Assembly: GCA_024336345.1 (NCBI GenBank)
Contig: JANFOG010000007.1
Coordinates: 1-64,000, forward strand
Length of the DNA stretch: 64,000 nt
Direction of reading: 5' to 3'
DNA from: Mariannaea sp. PMI_226
Lineage: Eukaryota > Ascomycota > Sordariomycetes > Hypocreales > Nectriaceae
Under the pieces are notes generated by a model. That model saw nothing but the letters and a program-made list of their open reading frames with translations, was not told the DNA's origin and ran no database searches. Below are positions 11,967 to 22,586 of this stretch, piece by piece (position 1 is the stretch's first letter; each line of letters begins with the position of its first letter). The translations under genes were made by a program, and so were the position numbers.

Positions 11967-13274
11967 TCAGACCAAATCAGTGTCCAACTTGGCCCTATCC
12001 CTACACTCTGACGTGCCATGGCCAGGCAGCTCCCAGAATTTGTCTTGCTTTGACTTGGCTGTTAGGATGCCGTAGATGTCGAACGGATCTACGAGTGTAA
12101 CCCAAAATGGCCTCGGGTCCTTGTAGCCAGGACCTTCAACCTCCGACACCCCATCCGTGGCAAGATAAATCTTGTTGCTTCTGGGGAGATAGCGTCGAGG
12201 GTGCCGCAGGTTAAACAATACTACATTGCTAAGCATCATAGTGGACTCGAAGAAGTAGAAGAACCATTCGTAGCGGATAATTGGAGACATGTCCATAGGA
12301 TTGAAGCCAGGCCCGAAGCGGAGTTGGGCAACGCCAAAGTACTCAACCACACGATAGATGGTGCGCACAAGAATGAGCGTGATGCTCACGTAGAGCGTTA
12401 CCAACGGGGTGTTGAGCCGGTCATTCTTAATGCCAGTGGCCAGGCATCGGCGGTGGAATGTACTAGCCAGAAGTACGAACAGAACGGCAACAGCAATCTG
12501 AAGGATCAGAGATGTCTTGATCAGAGCATGCCCTATTGCAATCTGATCATTATTCAGAGATTGGTTAGCCGAGTAGGAAGCGCCCCATCCATTTAGTGAC
12601 TCGATGATGGCTGACAAAAATCCAAAAGATGTCAGGACTCGTCCCGGATGAAGAGGTGAGTTGTATGGTACATAGTAGAGGATTCGCCCCAGAATCTGAT
12701 AGTTTTGGAGTTCAAGAAGCGGCCTAGGTATGCACGCATACGTGCATGTAAGTCAGGGGGATGCCAAGTCTTGGTATTTTGAAGGGTATCAATGTGAGGG
12801 CGATAGCTTACGGTGCTGCATAGGTAATGCAAATACTAGCGATGTAGACATTTAAATTGTCGTAGTGAAAAGCCCCATACTCTCGGAGTGCAAAGCCAGC
12901 CGTGAAGAGAAGACAGCAGAATGGGAACAGCGGTGTCAGTTTCCAGCACTTGTAGTGTCTATACATATATACGCAAATGTAATTAGATGTTAGTCAAGGT
13001 ACCTTGGATGTGCATTCCATCAGCCTCCGCGGAGTCCAAATCTGGGTCAGAGAAGACCAGAGAAACCAAGAAAACCAGGAACAAAACGTACAGGCACTGC
13101 CACACGTGAATCAAGCCGGACGTAAAGAAGCCTATGAGGAAGAAAATGGCGGCTCCTTTATTGGGAGCGTAAAAGTAATAGCTCCCATCAACTGTTAAGT
13201 GGCCGTTAGAGGAATGGGGAGTGACGCGGGGATAAGCATCACTGAAGGTGCATACCGTAATGGCCGCTAGGCAT
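11967..13274 (-). CDS. RTA1-like multi-pass membrane protein (lipid-translocating exporter family)
   Basis: Exons are 13274-13256, 13191-13092, 12958-12812 and 12723-11967, giving 340 aa. The first exon is only 19 nt (MPSGHY), and joining it gives the conserved N-terminal YYFYAPNKGAA region. Seven hydrophobic segments are visible. Family-typical motifs include PPLLELQNYQILGRILYYVP, RTIYRVVEYFG, YEWFFYFFES and LFNLRHPRRYLP. In yeast the family (RTA1, RSB1, PUG1) is linked to resistance to aminocholesterol and to sphingoid-base or porphyrin export at the plasma membrane. The substrate here cannot be read from the sequence. Intron 2 (133 nt) is longer than its neighbours and partly open. All introns are GT-AG. 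Confidence 0.9.
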
Positions 13275-14473
13275 GGCGCCGGACGAACTTCGCAGTATGC
13301 ACGAACAAAAATGGGTGTTGATACAAGACTAGATGGTTCAAGGTTGGCAATTGGCAGGTTGTGAACCTAGGCAAGTGTAAGTGAAGTGTAAGTCTACTGT
13401 GACATTTTAAGCCAAAGATATTAGAGGATGGCGATATGAATCATAGACAGCCAAGAAGGACAAAAAACAAAGACTAAGTCATGGCATCCCTCACTCCTTA
13501 TATAAGAAGGGTGATTGAATGTCTTCTCAAATCAAGCATCCATATGTAAAAGAAAAGAAAACGACGATAGCTACACATTGAGGAGGGATTTCACACCATG
13601 AAGGCGAAATGCTGCTTCAGCCCTGCTTGTCTTACATGACGGCCAATCGCATTGCTCATATAGAATACGATGTTGCCCATGACGTGAGGGGCTCCACTGC
13701 TCAGCTCCAAGTACATTATTCAAAAGATTTAAGTATTGCTGTACTGTCGATGAAGGATTATGTACATAGTATAGTAGTATACAGTACTTTCACATCACCT
13801 CGTTTGTTGTCGTATTCTTCGGGTGTTTTGGCATCGCGAGGTGCCCTCCAGAATAGCCCCCTGCCTGTGATTTGGAGCGCGAGCCTAATCTTCAATCTTT
13901 ACCGAACTGGGCATAATTACCGCGAGGGAAGAAGGGGTGGATGACATGCCGCTTCTCCGGCTTGCCTGGCTACCACCTCAGGTTGCACGCGTCATTTCCA
14001 TTTCTGCACCCATCAATGGCGGCAACGAAATAAACAGGTAGACTTGAATTGTACCATATATTCCCCCACCTGTATGTTGGAACTTGCCTCATATTTGATT
14101 CGAGAACATCGGTCCTAGTTTATGAACTTCTATCCATCTCAAAGCATGAATTTGAAGTACCATTAGAACCATCACTTCTTCAAGCAAGTAAACCCCCAAA
14201 TCCCAAATAAACGAGTCTGATTTCCATGGCCGCATCCATCCCTCAACCTCATGGTTAATATCCGATAGTAAATCCATCAAACAATTGCCCGCGACAAGAT
14301 TCAACGCCCGCTAGATGCTTACTTCCAAATCCAAATTCTCTGTTCTCTCTTACACTACAGTTCTCACGTATTAGTCATTACATTACCCTCCACCTAAACC
14401 TCTTATCCAAATCCTTATCTTACATATCAAAATTACAACAGAGGGGAGAATCTTTTGCACACACCGACCCCTC
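13275..14473. other. Intergenic region between RTA1-like gene and INP1
   Basis: Contains the RTA1-like promoter side and the INP1 3' side. A 111-codon plus-strand frame at 13609-13944 has an ATG but no recognisable features, so I do not call it. No RNA gene or repeat was seen. Confidence 0.55.
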
Positions 14474-16868
14474 TCAATCGACCCCAGAACTTCGGCTGCT
14501 TCGGCCGTCATCTGACGAGGCCTCAGAGCCTTCGACGGCTTTGTTCTTATCTGTCGTCACTCGATGATGATGGTGTTGGGATCCTTGATGACGATTGCGA
14601 CGATGGCGTTGAGAATGCCGCCGGTTGAGAGAGGATGTGTATGGCTCATCATCACTCCAATCACTGAAGTCGCCTTCGGAATAGTCCCATTGAACAGGAA
14701 TTTCTGCTCCGTCATCGTCGTACCCAAAAACGAGGCCCCTCCACTCACCAGCAACAATTTTCGCGGCAACTTTAAGCATCAGGGCAATTAGATAGCTAGG
14801 AGGCCCTAGGAGCATCTCAAGCGTTTTATAGATGATCGTCATAGGGAGGTTCTTAACTTTTTCCAACTTGCTCTTGAGAGGTCGCCGGTCCATCGTCTGC
14901 GCAGGCGCAAATAAGTCAGCTGCTGAAGGTAGAGGCGATAACGCAGTGCGTCCGACAGAAATGCTGCCGGTTGTTGGTCGATGGCTTGTCAGTGTTTGTC
15001 GTCGCCTCATGACTGTTGTAGGTGCCCTAGCAAGGTTCGCGTCTATCTCTGTTTTGGTGGAGAAATCTTCTGTCGCCTTCGGTGACAAATCATCACCGGG
15101 TAATGGGGTAATGTTGGTTTGTGAAGCTTCGCTATCATTTTCGGATCCTGGCTCCCAGCTGTCGCTCATCTCTGTGAGTGTCCTATACGTATCCGCGTCG
15201 TTTACAACTAAACCCTTGCTACTTGATTGCTCGCCGAGTTCAGTAGCGTGGATGTCAGGTCGCGAAAGGGGGGTAGACGGTGGTGGCGCAGATTGTGAGT
15301 GCCATGACTGAACACTGCCGAATGAATCGTCACTGCCTCGCCGTCGATGCTGTGGTAAGTCAGAGAACGGCTCATCTCCGGTAGGTCGAGGAGAGCCTGG
15401 GAGAGGTGTTTTTGATTCCTCCACAGGTGTCATAGAAGGACTGAAGTCAGAGGCCCTATCAACGGATGCCTTTAGATGGGGAGGTAACGTTGCCGATCTT
15501 GATACAGCAAACCTCGACCTTTGTCGAAGGCGGGTCTTTATTTGACCCTTCTTGGAGCCACTGCCTTCGTGTAACTCATACATAGCAGGATTGCTACCTG
15601 AAGATGTATCCTCCAATATCGATGCTTCGGCCGTCTGCAAGGCCCTATGATTAACGCTACTCGAAGAGGATCCTTGCAATTCCGGCGCCAGGGCACCAAT
15701 CCGGGCAATCATTTCTGGGACATTCACTGTGCTCGCCAATGATGAGGTTTCGAATTGCTGTAGTTCGAGTATCAAGCGTTGGCGCTCGTTTCTGTCAATA
15801 AGTGGACTTTGGCTGTCGTTCCCGCTGACCCACTGGCCTTCGCTGACCGATTCTGATTCTGACCCTGCTTCATGACCGTGGTGAGGAAATGGTTCTGGAT
15901 TTAGTAATGCGTCCGCCTCGATTCTAGCTTCCAATTTAGCAGCTTCAGTCCGAACATGAGGATACATATATCGTCTTAGGTTCTCTCGGTGCCTATTCGC
16001 TGCGTCGTCGGATAAATCAGCTAGATCCGCTTCATCAGTTTCATCAACTTCGTAAGCTTCATCAGCATCATAAGCTTCATCGGCTTCGTAAGCTTCGTCA
16101 CCGGAGCTGAGGATGTTGGATGTCGAAGCTCGTTGTAAGAAAGAAGTTCTTCTGGAGAAGGAGAAGGTCGAAATTGGAGATGAGAGATCAATATCAGGAG
16201 AGCCAGCAAGCGATCGTGGCACTGGGGTCCAGGGTCTCTTCTTGACGGGTGTTTGAGGCTCTGGCAGCTCGACCGTGAACGAACGTTTGAATGGACATTC
16301 CGTCTTTTCAAACTGTAAGATTTTGTCCAAAACTGCCCTGAGGGCTTCTGCTCGTTCTTGGTCCTCGGGTTCATCGACGGGAAGTTCTATCCTCCAATAG
16401 TTGGGTCGACGAATTTGCAAGACAAATTTACTATTTATCTCATCGATGCACCAACACTGACTCCTGGGCAAGATTGGTTGTAGAGCAGAGCCACAGTTTA
16501 GGAAGGCAACTGATCCAGGTGCGCGGTAGATTCGGAAAAGCCCTGCGCATTTTGAGTCAGAGTATATCGTTGAAACCGGGCCAGAATGTGACCAACTTAC
16601 CGACAGCAATGGTTCTCTCCAATTGAGATGACCAGGAAAGGGTGCCAGGCACGTCATCGCTGGGCAATCCGGTGGTGCGGTTGATCCTGCTGGCAGAAGT
16701 GAAGGATATTATTTTGATGTTAGGATGGCTGTATAGAATCTCGACTAGGCCTTCGGAAGGGGGAGGGCTGGTAGAACTGGCGCGGACGGATTCAGCTGTA
16801 GAAACTGGAGCTGTCGCAACTCGTCGAGGGGTCCGGAAGCGGGGATCGGTAGGGGTAGAGTCGTCCAT
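14474..16868 (-). CDS. INP1: Inheritance of peroxisomes protein 1
   Basis: Two exons, 16868-16601 and 16542-14474, joined by a 58-nt GT-AG intron, give 778 aa. The N-terminal about 150 residues form the INP1 domain, with conserved stretches ILYSHPNIKIISFTSASR, SSQLERTIAVG, FRIYRAPGSVAFLNCGSALQ and CWCIDEINSKFVLQIRRP. In yeast, Inp1 tethers peroxisomes to the mother-cell cortex during inheritance. The rest is long, Ser-rich and disordered, with a degenerate EAYEAD-type repeat (coded at 16015-16110) and a hydrophobic segment near the C terminus (GPPSYLIALMLKVAAKIVAG, about residues 660-680). The C-terminal tail is Arg/His-rich. The much larger size than yeast Inp1 is common in filamentous fungi. 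The join between exons falls inside a conserved block, which supports it. Confidence 0.9.
16015..16110 (-). repeat. Degenerate hexapeptide repeat inside INP1
   Basis: Tandem imperfect units of about 18 nt encode DEAYEA, DEAYDA, DEAYEV, DETDEA and similar. The result is a strongly acidic segment. The repeats are imperfect, so they have diverged after expansion. Confidence 0.85.
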
Positions 16869-18304
16869 GGTTATGATAATGAATCGTAGGTAGGAGATTA
16901 TCTTATATTCAGGCGACGCAACAAACTCCTTTGTCAGACTGTAGATTACTCATCGCAGCGAACCAAGACACAGCCGAGGGTCATAATTGCCTGTGGCCTT
17001 GAGTAAAGTTTTGACTGGATCCTCGCGTCGATTGAAGGAGATAGAATCTGGAGCCCAACACCTTACGAAGCTAGGTTGGGGGACTGCAAGGGGGCGAAGA
17101 TCAGGAAACAGGTTTCGAGTTAGGTGCAACCAAATAATGAGAATCGAACGACTTTGTGCAATCACAGGTAACTGATCTCAAACAGCATAGAGGGTGTGCC
17201 GGTGCCCTTCCCGCCCCAAGGATGGATGGAGGCACGTTCGCGTTGCAGAACGGGGGCATCCTGGACAGGAGCTTTGGAACCTTAGTCATCTCGTGCATGA
17301 AGTTCACGCACAAGCATGCACAGGGGACGACGAGAACAAATGCACCGGCCACTGTACACAACACCCGTGGTAGTTAGAACCAGCCCCCCGCTACAGTGGC
17401 ATAACTTTATTTCGTACTGTGCGGTTTTGTGCTATGCATATTATAGCTCCACTGTCATAAAGATTAATGCATAATTAATGCACCGCCTTTGGAAGGTACC
17501 TGTAGTATCAAGACAAGTACCTATCTACGATAGCTACCCTCCTGCCTACCTCGGTACCTAGGCGGGTAGGAGACACCCAGCTCCTTCCCAATAGATTGAG
17601 AGGTAGACGGGTCTACGCACCTCAGTTTTCTCGCTGAGGTAATCTCCACTTCCGGATATGCCTTACAGCCTACTTACCACCTCGACTACATACATACAGG
17701 TGCTGAGGTAGTCATCAGGATAATCATAAATCATCTCTCTGATAGGTCCACACGAGGCAGACCGAAACAAGGACAAACCAAGCCCACCAGGCTTGAATCG
17801 ACGCTTTGAACCTACAAAGCATGCGGTAACTGCTCATGTCTCCAAATTCACAAAACGCCCGACACCCACACTGACCTCACTCAGTCACTAGAGATCCGAG
17901 CATTCGCTTCGTAAAGTCCGTACAAGGAGCTAAATTGCCTTCCAATGTACTCTATACACTGCCTCTAATGCACATGATATAAGCTCCACACACCAATAGC
18001 TTCCACACCACGCCCCGCTAGCGACCTACCTACCCGCATACGTCACCACCGAAGGCAACGCGATTGACTATTGAACAGCCCACATTGGACCACCTTCTGC
18101 AAATTATTTCACTGAAGCTCGCTGGTTCATAGCACTTTGGGTAGGAACATCTAACCTACCCATACTCGTCATATTTCGCACACTTCTTAAGCAAGCCCAT
18201 CAGCTCGAAATCCAGTAGCGACGGGGTCCGGGTTTACATACAAAGTTCTCATCTTCAGCTCCATCTACCCAACATTCGCGCTCCTTTGATACTCTTCATT
18301 CAGT
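16869..18304. other. Divergent promoter region, INP1 and UsgS-like gene
   Basis: The starts of a minus gene (16868) and a plus gene (18305) face away from each other across 1.4 kb. The segment 17500-18250 is rich in CCTACC/ACCTACC-type pyrimidine stretches and many short TAGGTA/TACCTA motifs. No RNA gene or good open frame was recognised. Confidence 0.6.
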
Positions 18305-19595
18305 ATGACGCCCGATGAAAAGCTACACATAGACAAAGCCAGGGTCAAAGAGGCATTCGATGTGTCCCACTTCAATATTAACACTATCATCCGTGGTGCC
18401 CAACTCACCCTTGTAGGAGGCAAGTAAGATGACAGGTTACAGTCATGGCGGAGAATAAAGCATAAAGCTTGCTGACGATGCCTTCAGCTCATCGGGCCCT
18501 GCAAAACCCTGCACTCTTCACTACCGACCATTACCGTCAAGCTGCTATAGCCGTCGGTGTCGGTATTGCCATTCGTGTCGTTGTCGCCGTCCCTGTAGGC
18601 TCTATGACTCTACTCCAGTTATAAAGGCCAATGCTTACCACGTACCTCTAGATATTAGGGATAAAAGTCTTTCTTTGGGTTATATCACTCTTCTACCCTC
18701 TTGATAAAGTGTCATGGGATGACACTCTTGTGAATGGTCTCAACTTTATTGCAGAATATGTTCTCCAAGTCCCCTTTTTTCTCATGGCTTTGATGCGCTA
18801 TGTCGTGCCAACCCTAGATAACCTGCAAGTCTGCCCCAGTACGTTTCTCCGCTACAGATTCTGACAATATTCAGCTTTATGCAGTCACTCAATTGGGTTG
18901 ACACGACCTACGTTCAGAAGCACAAACATGACCATCCCAATGACCTTCGAGACATGTACTATCCCAATCTCAAACACTACCGTCCCACCGACGGAAGCAC
19001 TCACTCTGAGAGTACGGCCCAGGCGATTTCTATGTTCCTCTACCGGTTCTTCCGCAAAGGCGCCATTTCCCTGGCTGTCTTCTCCTTGTCCTATGCCCCG
19101 ATTATTGGACGTTTTGTCCTTCCTGCTGCTAGCTTCTACACCTTCAATCAGGCTGCTGGGCTTGGACCTGCATCCATCATCTTTGGAGCTGGGATATTCC
19201 TCCCTCGTCGATATCTTGTCATCTTTTTACAGACTTACTTCTCATCCAGAAGCTTGATGAGAGAACTACTTGAACCATACTTTGCACGTGTCCATTTCAC
19301 CACGCAACAGAAGAAGAATTGGTTTCGAAGCCGTGGTGGTGTACTTTTCGGGTTTGGACTGGGGTTCTACATACTTGTCAAAATACCCCTTGTAGGAGTT
19401 CTCATCTATGGTATTGCCGAGGCCTCGACTGCCTACTTGATTACCAAGATCACTGATCCTCCACCTCGCCCTGAAGACATGAAGGAGTTTGCTGCCAGCC
19501 AACAAACATGGACAAACAAACACGAGTTCCTCGGTCTATCGCTTGCAAATATCGATTCCATCCATGGCTACAGAGCTGAGAAAAAGGATGAATAG
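18305..19595 (+). CDS. Multi-pass transmembrane protein, UsgS-like
   Basis: Exons are 18305-18419, 18488-18594, 18652-18824 and 18875-19595, giving 371 aa. The protein has an N-terminal RGAQLTLVGA/HRALQNP block, hydrophobic helices (AIAVGVGIAIRVVV, KVFLWVISLFYPL, a helical pair around PAASFYTFNQAAGLGPASIIFGAG, and GVLFGFGLGFYILVKIPLVGVLIYGIAE) and the conserved VDTTYVQKHK and MYYPNL motifs. I recognise it as the fungal family often annotated as transmembrane protein UsgS; the relation to yeast RRT8/LDS-type proteins is from memory and unsure. Its function is not established. Introns 1 and 3 both need GC donors (GCAAGT) to keep the conserved frame. No GT donor near either site fits both phase and conservation. 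Confidence 0.85.
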
Positions 19596-20684
19596 ATTGA
19601 GTTGCGATGGGCTGAACTCCGCTGTTGGTACTTTTTTTTTTTTCAAGTCTGACTTACGATGAAGAGTTCAAGCCTCATTGAACGGGATTTTGTTTGAGAT
19701 GTCATGCCAAATTATGGGCAGCAGGTACTGATATAAACCCCTATGTGCCTGGCACAATCACTCTTTTTCATGGAGGACAGTTCAGGACAATGCACAGCAT
19801 TGGCACAATGGGATGAGTTCTAAAACGGTAATATCTATATGCAAACTGGCACTGCCTTGGGATCGTTAGCGCAGATGGTAAGAAATTGGTGAGCATAGAT
19901 GGTCAGGGGGACACTAGGGATAGAAAAGTTGAAGAAACGAAGCAGTGGAACGAAAAGGCTATGTTAAACTGGGAGTGAATTTGAGTAGTGACGAGACCAT
20001 AGGGAATTGTGATACAGCCTGATGAATGCAGAAACTTAGAATTACGTGTACAAGCCTCTTGAGAATTTTTGCGAAAATCATGATGTACCTTTCATGCGCG
20101 ACCGCATGCTTTACCATTTAGTCTGATACTTGGGAAATTTTGGTAATTACACTCGGTGTTCATGTCGTGCCAACCTTTGCTTGATGGGCTAGCAATATAA
20201 TATTAGAGCTTACTAGAAGTTCATTATTCTGACTTGTTTTCTAAAACAAAATGGCCATATGCTATTAATATAATATTGTAGTTACTATATTATCATGGCA
20301 TTTAGTGATGAAAGACAAATGCAGTTGCTAGGCAGGCCAACAACTGGGGATCGACCCATAGAGAACTCAGAAGATAGCCACAAGCACTACATTTCTCTAA
20401 GCAGATTTCTTACAAGAAAACGTTTCTACCACAAAGCATATCTAGGTGAGTATCAATCTATTTGTTCCATCCGAGGCCGATCACTACTTTTCACCAATAA
20501 TCACTAGTATGAGGTCTACATGTAGTTATCAGTCACCCTTCACTTTCAGGTAAAGGTTGTGAAGTCAGCTCCCGATTTACATGCGCCTCCCAATATTGTA
20601 GTTGGTTAATCAACATACTGGCTGTCTAGATGCATTTCATTCTCGTTTAAGTTCCAATTTATTCGGCTATATATCCAATTAGTG
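19596..20684. other. Convergent 3' region between UsgS-like gene and OTU1
   Basis: Two genes end towards each other. A T tract at about 19629-19642 follows the UsgS-like stop and AT-rich, TAATATAATATT-type sequence lies at about 20190-20290. No gene was recognised. Confidence 0.6.
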
Positions 20685-21894
20685 CTACCAGTCAGGAATA
20701 ATCGAGAAACCCTCGTGTCCTGTGTCTGAGGTATGCTGCCTCATAGCTCTGTCACCTTGGCCCATGAAGTCGCACCCACGAGCATTGCAACTATGGAGTA
20801 CACTATCACCCTCAACATCTCGTATCTCGCTCAAATCGATATGGCCCGTCTGCTCTGCATGCTTTCTACCCTCAACCTGGCCACTTCCAATCCAATCGCA
20901 CCCTGGCACATCGCACTTGAGGATAAGACCTTCAGTGTCAGTGTAGTAGTGGGCCATGTGGAGTTTGCGAACAAGCTCTTTTGTCTTCTGGAGAACTTCT
21001 TCATCAGTTGTGGGCCAGAGTGACCGATCCATGTCAGGAGGCAACGACGTGATAGTGTGTGGGAAGTCCGAATAACTGAACGCCACTCGGTCGTAGTGAA
21101 TGCCTGAATAGACCAAGATGCACCGATCTCGTTTCTCTTCGCCGAAGTTAATAAGATTCTGAGCCTTTTCATTTTTGTCAGCGTCGCTTCTCCGAGCCTC
21201 CGCTTTTGGGCAAGCGAGTTACAAAACTGCCTACCTGAACATCGAATGTGCATATTTGTATGTCAAATATGGCAGACAGTATACTTAATTCTATGCCACC
21301 GCCCCATCGATCTGGATCTTGAATGCTGCGGCAATACTGCCTAGGTGCTTGGCCTAGCACAGCTTCCGTGTATGTGTCGGAGTGTTCAGTGATGTAGTCA
21401 GACATCATCATCCTGAGTCTTTGGGCTGGAATTTGCTGAGGTAATGCGCCACCAAACGCTGTAAATAAGCAGCTATTGTCGCTCGGCATAACACGAAGCA
21501 CTTATTATACTTAATATCTGTGTGTTTTCTCGTTGACATAGCACTTACATAGTGTACCTTCCCGCTCCCTCCATGGAATATTGATGTCTTCGATATTGCT
21601 ATGCGATTGGGGAGCAGCTTGTCTGGGTTCCTTGGCCTCCAGCGGCCGAATTGGGGCAGGAGGGGCCTCTGCAGGAACAATAGTTAGAGTCTCTCCATGG
21701 AGACCTACTGACCGAGCTGTTTCACCGGCCAAGCTCAAATCGAGGCTCTTCATAGCCATTGGAGGCCCATACTTGACTGTGAAGCTAACAAATCCGGTTC
21801 GTGTCTGGAGCTCATTGAGTAGTTCCTGAACGGTCGCCGAATCGGGAAGCTCAATGATGCCGGTACCAGCAGGTCCTTTATAGCGGGCTCGCAT
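20685..21894 (-). CDS. OTU1: Ubiquitin thioesterase OTU1 (YOD1 homologue)
   Basis: Exons are 21894-21549, 21500-21235 and 21158-20685, giving 361 aa. I start at the ATG giving MRARYKGP, which matches the family N terminus; an upstream in-frame TTG is not used. Domains: a ubiquitin-like UBX/UBL domain (about 1-80), a linker, the OTU cysteine protease domain with catalytic SDNSC (Asp about 123, Cys about 126) and ILVYSGIHYD (catalytic His), and C-terminal C2H2-like zinc fingers (CDVPGCDWIG...H, and a second CNARGCDFMG...H). OTU1 enzymes cleave ubiquitin chains bound to Cdc48/p97 and act in ER-associated degradation. The 48-nt and 76-nt introns are GT-AG and land in conserved sequence. Two zinc fingers in a row are slightly unusual, since the second is often absent. 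Confidence 0.93.
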
Positions 21895-22586
21895 GACTCT
21901 AATGTTCAAGCAAGGCTGCGTTTCTGAATGTCTATTCGAAGTTCAACTTTGACGTGTCGATAAAGCAGGGCCGCCTTTGGGGCCGTGGATAGCGGGGCAG
22001 GAGAGGGGACACTTGACACAGACGGATGGACGTTTGAGTCAAACGCAAGTACCGCCACGATAACGCCGCACAAAATCAGTAGAGAGGAGGCGGCCTAATG
22101 ATATTTATGATTTATAATATGGAGCTGCTACCCAACCCTTTTCCTGAAAATTGCAAGCAATAAATTGATATTCTTGCATTGAGAAACGGATAGATCATGG
22201 GACACTAGTCATACACTACATCCCTTTAGAGCTGCCTACCCTGGAGCGTATGATAGCGAGGTAGTAGTACCTAGCCTGATAAGGCCCATTGTGCATGCTA
22301 GTGAGGCTCTGTATTCTATCCACCTCCTCCCGCGGGGACCCAAGCTGTAGTTGTGCTACCAAAAGCGGACTGGCGCGTCAAGGGAAACGATTCGGTACGT
22401 ATCTTTCTCGACTTGCTCAATCCCCAGAATCGCGAAATTTGGCGTTTCTCGTTTCGCGACTTGACCTCTCGAGTAGCGTTGGCGATTGCGCCGTTAACAA
22501 CCCATTCCAACCTGACCCACCAAATAACGCGCTCCAGACAATCACTGCGACGTCGTGGCTCTTCAACTTCAACACCAAATCGAGCC
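21895..22586. other. Divergent promoter region, OTU1 and RSC1/2
   Basis: About 0.7 kb between two divergent starts. The segment immediately upstream of the RSC1/2 ATG stays open in frame from about 22353 but lacks an ATG, so I treat it as 5' UTR. Confidence 0.6.

Noticed and set aside
13609..13944. 111-codon plus-strand frame
   Set aside because: It starts with ATG but no motif, splice structure or family resemblance was seen.
14832..15311. 159-codon plus-strand frame inside INP1
   Set aside because: It is an antisense shadow of the long INP1 exon with no features of its own.
17130..17165. GTTCGATTCTC-like tRNA T-arm on the minus strand
   Set aside because: No D-arm, anticodon arm or acceptor stem in proper spacing.
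22353..22586. N-terminal extension of RSC1/2 upstream of 22587
   Set aside because: The frame is open but starts from GTG with no ATG, and the extension does not resemble the family. The ATG at 22587 is preferred.
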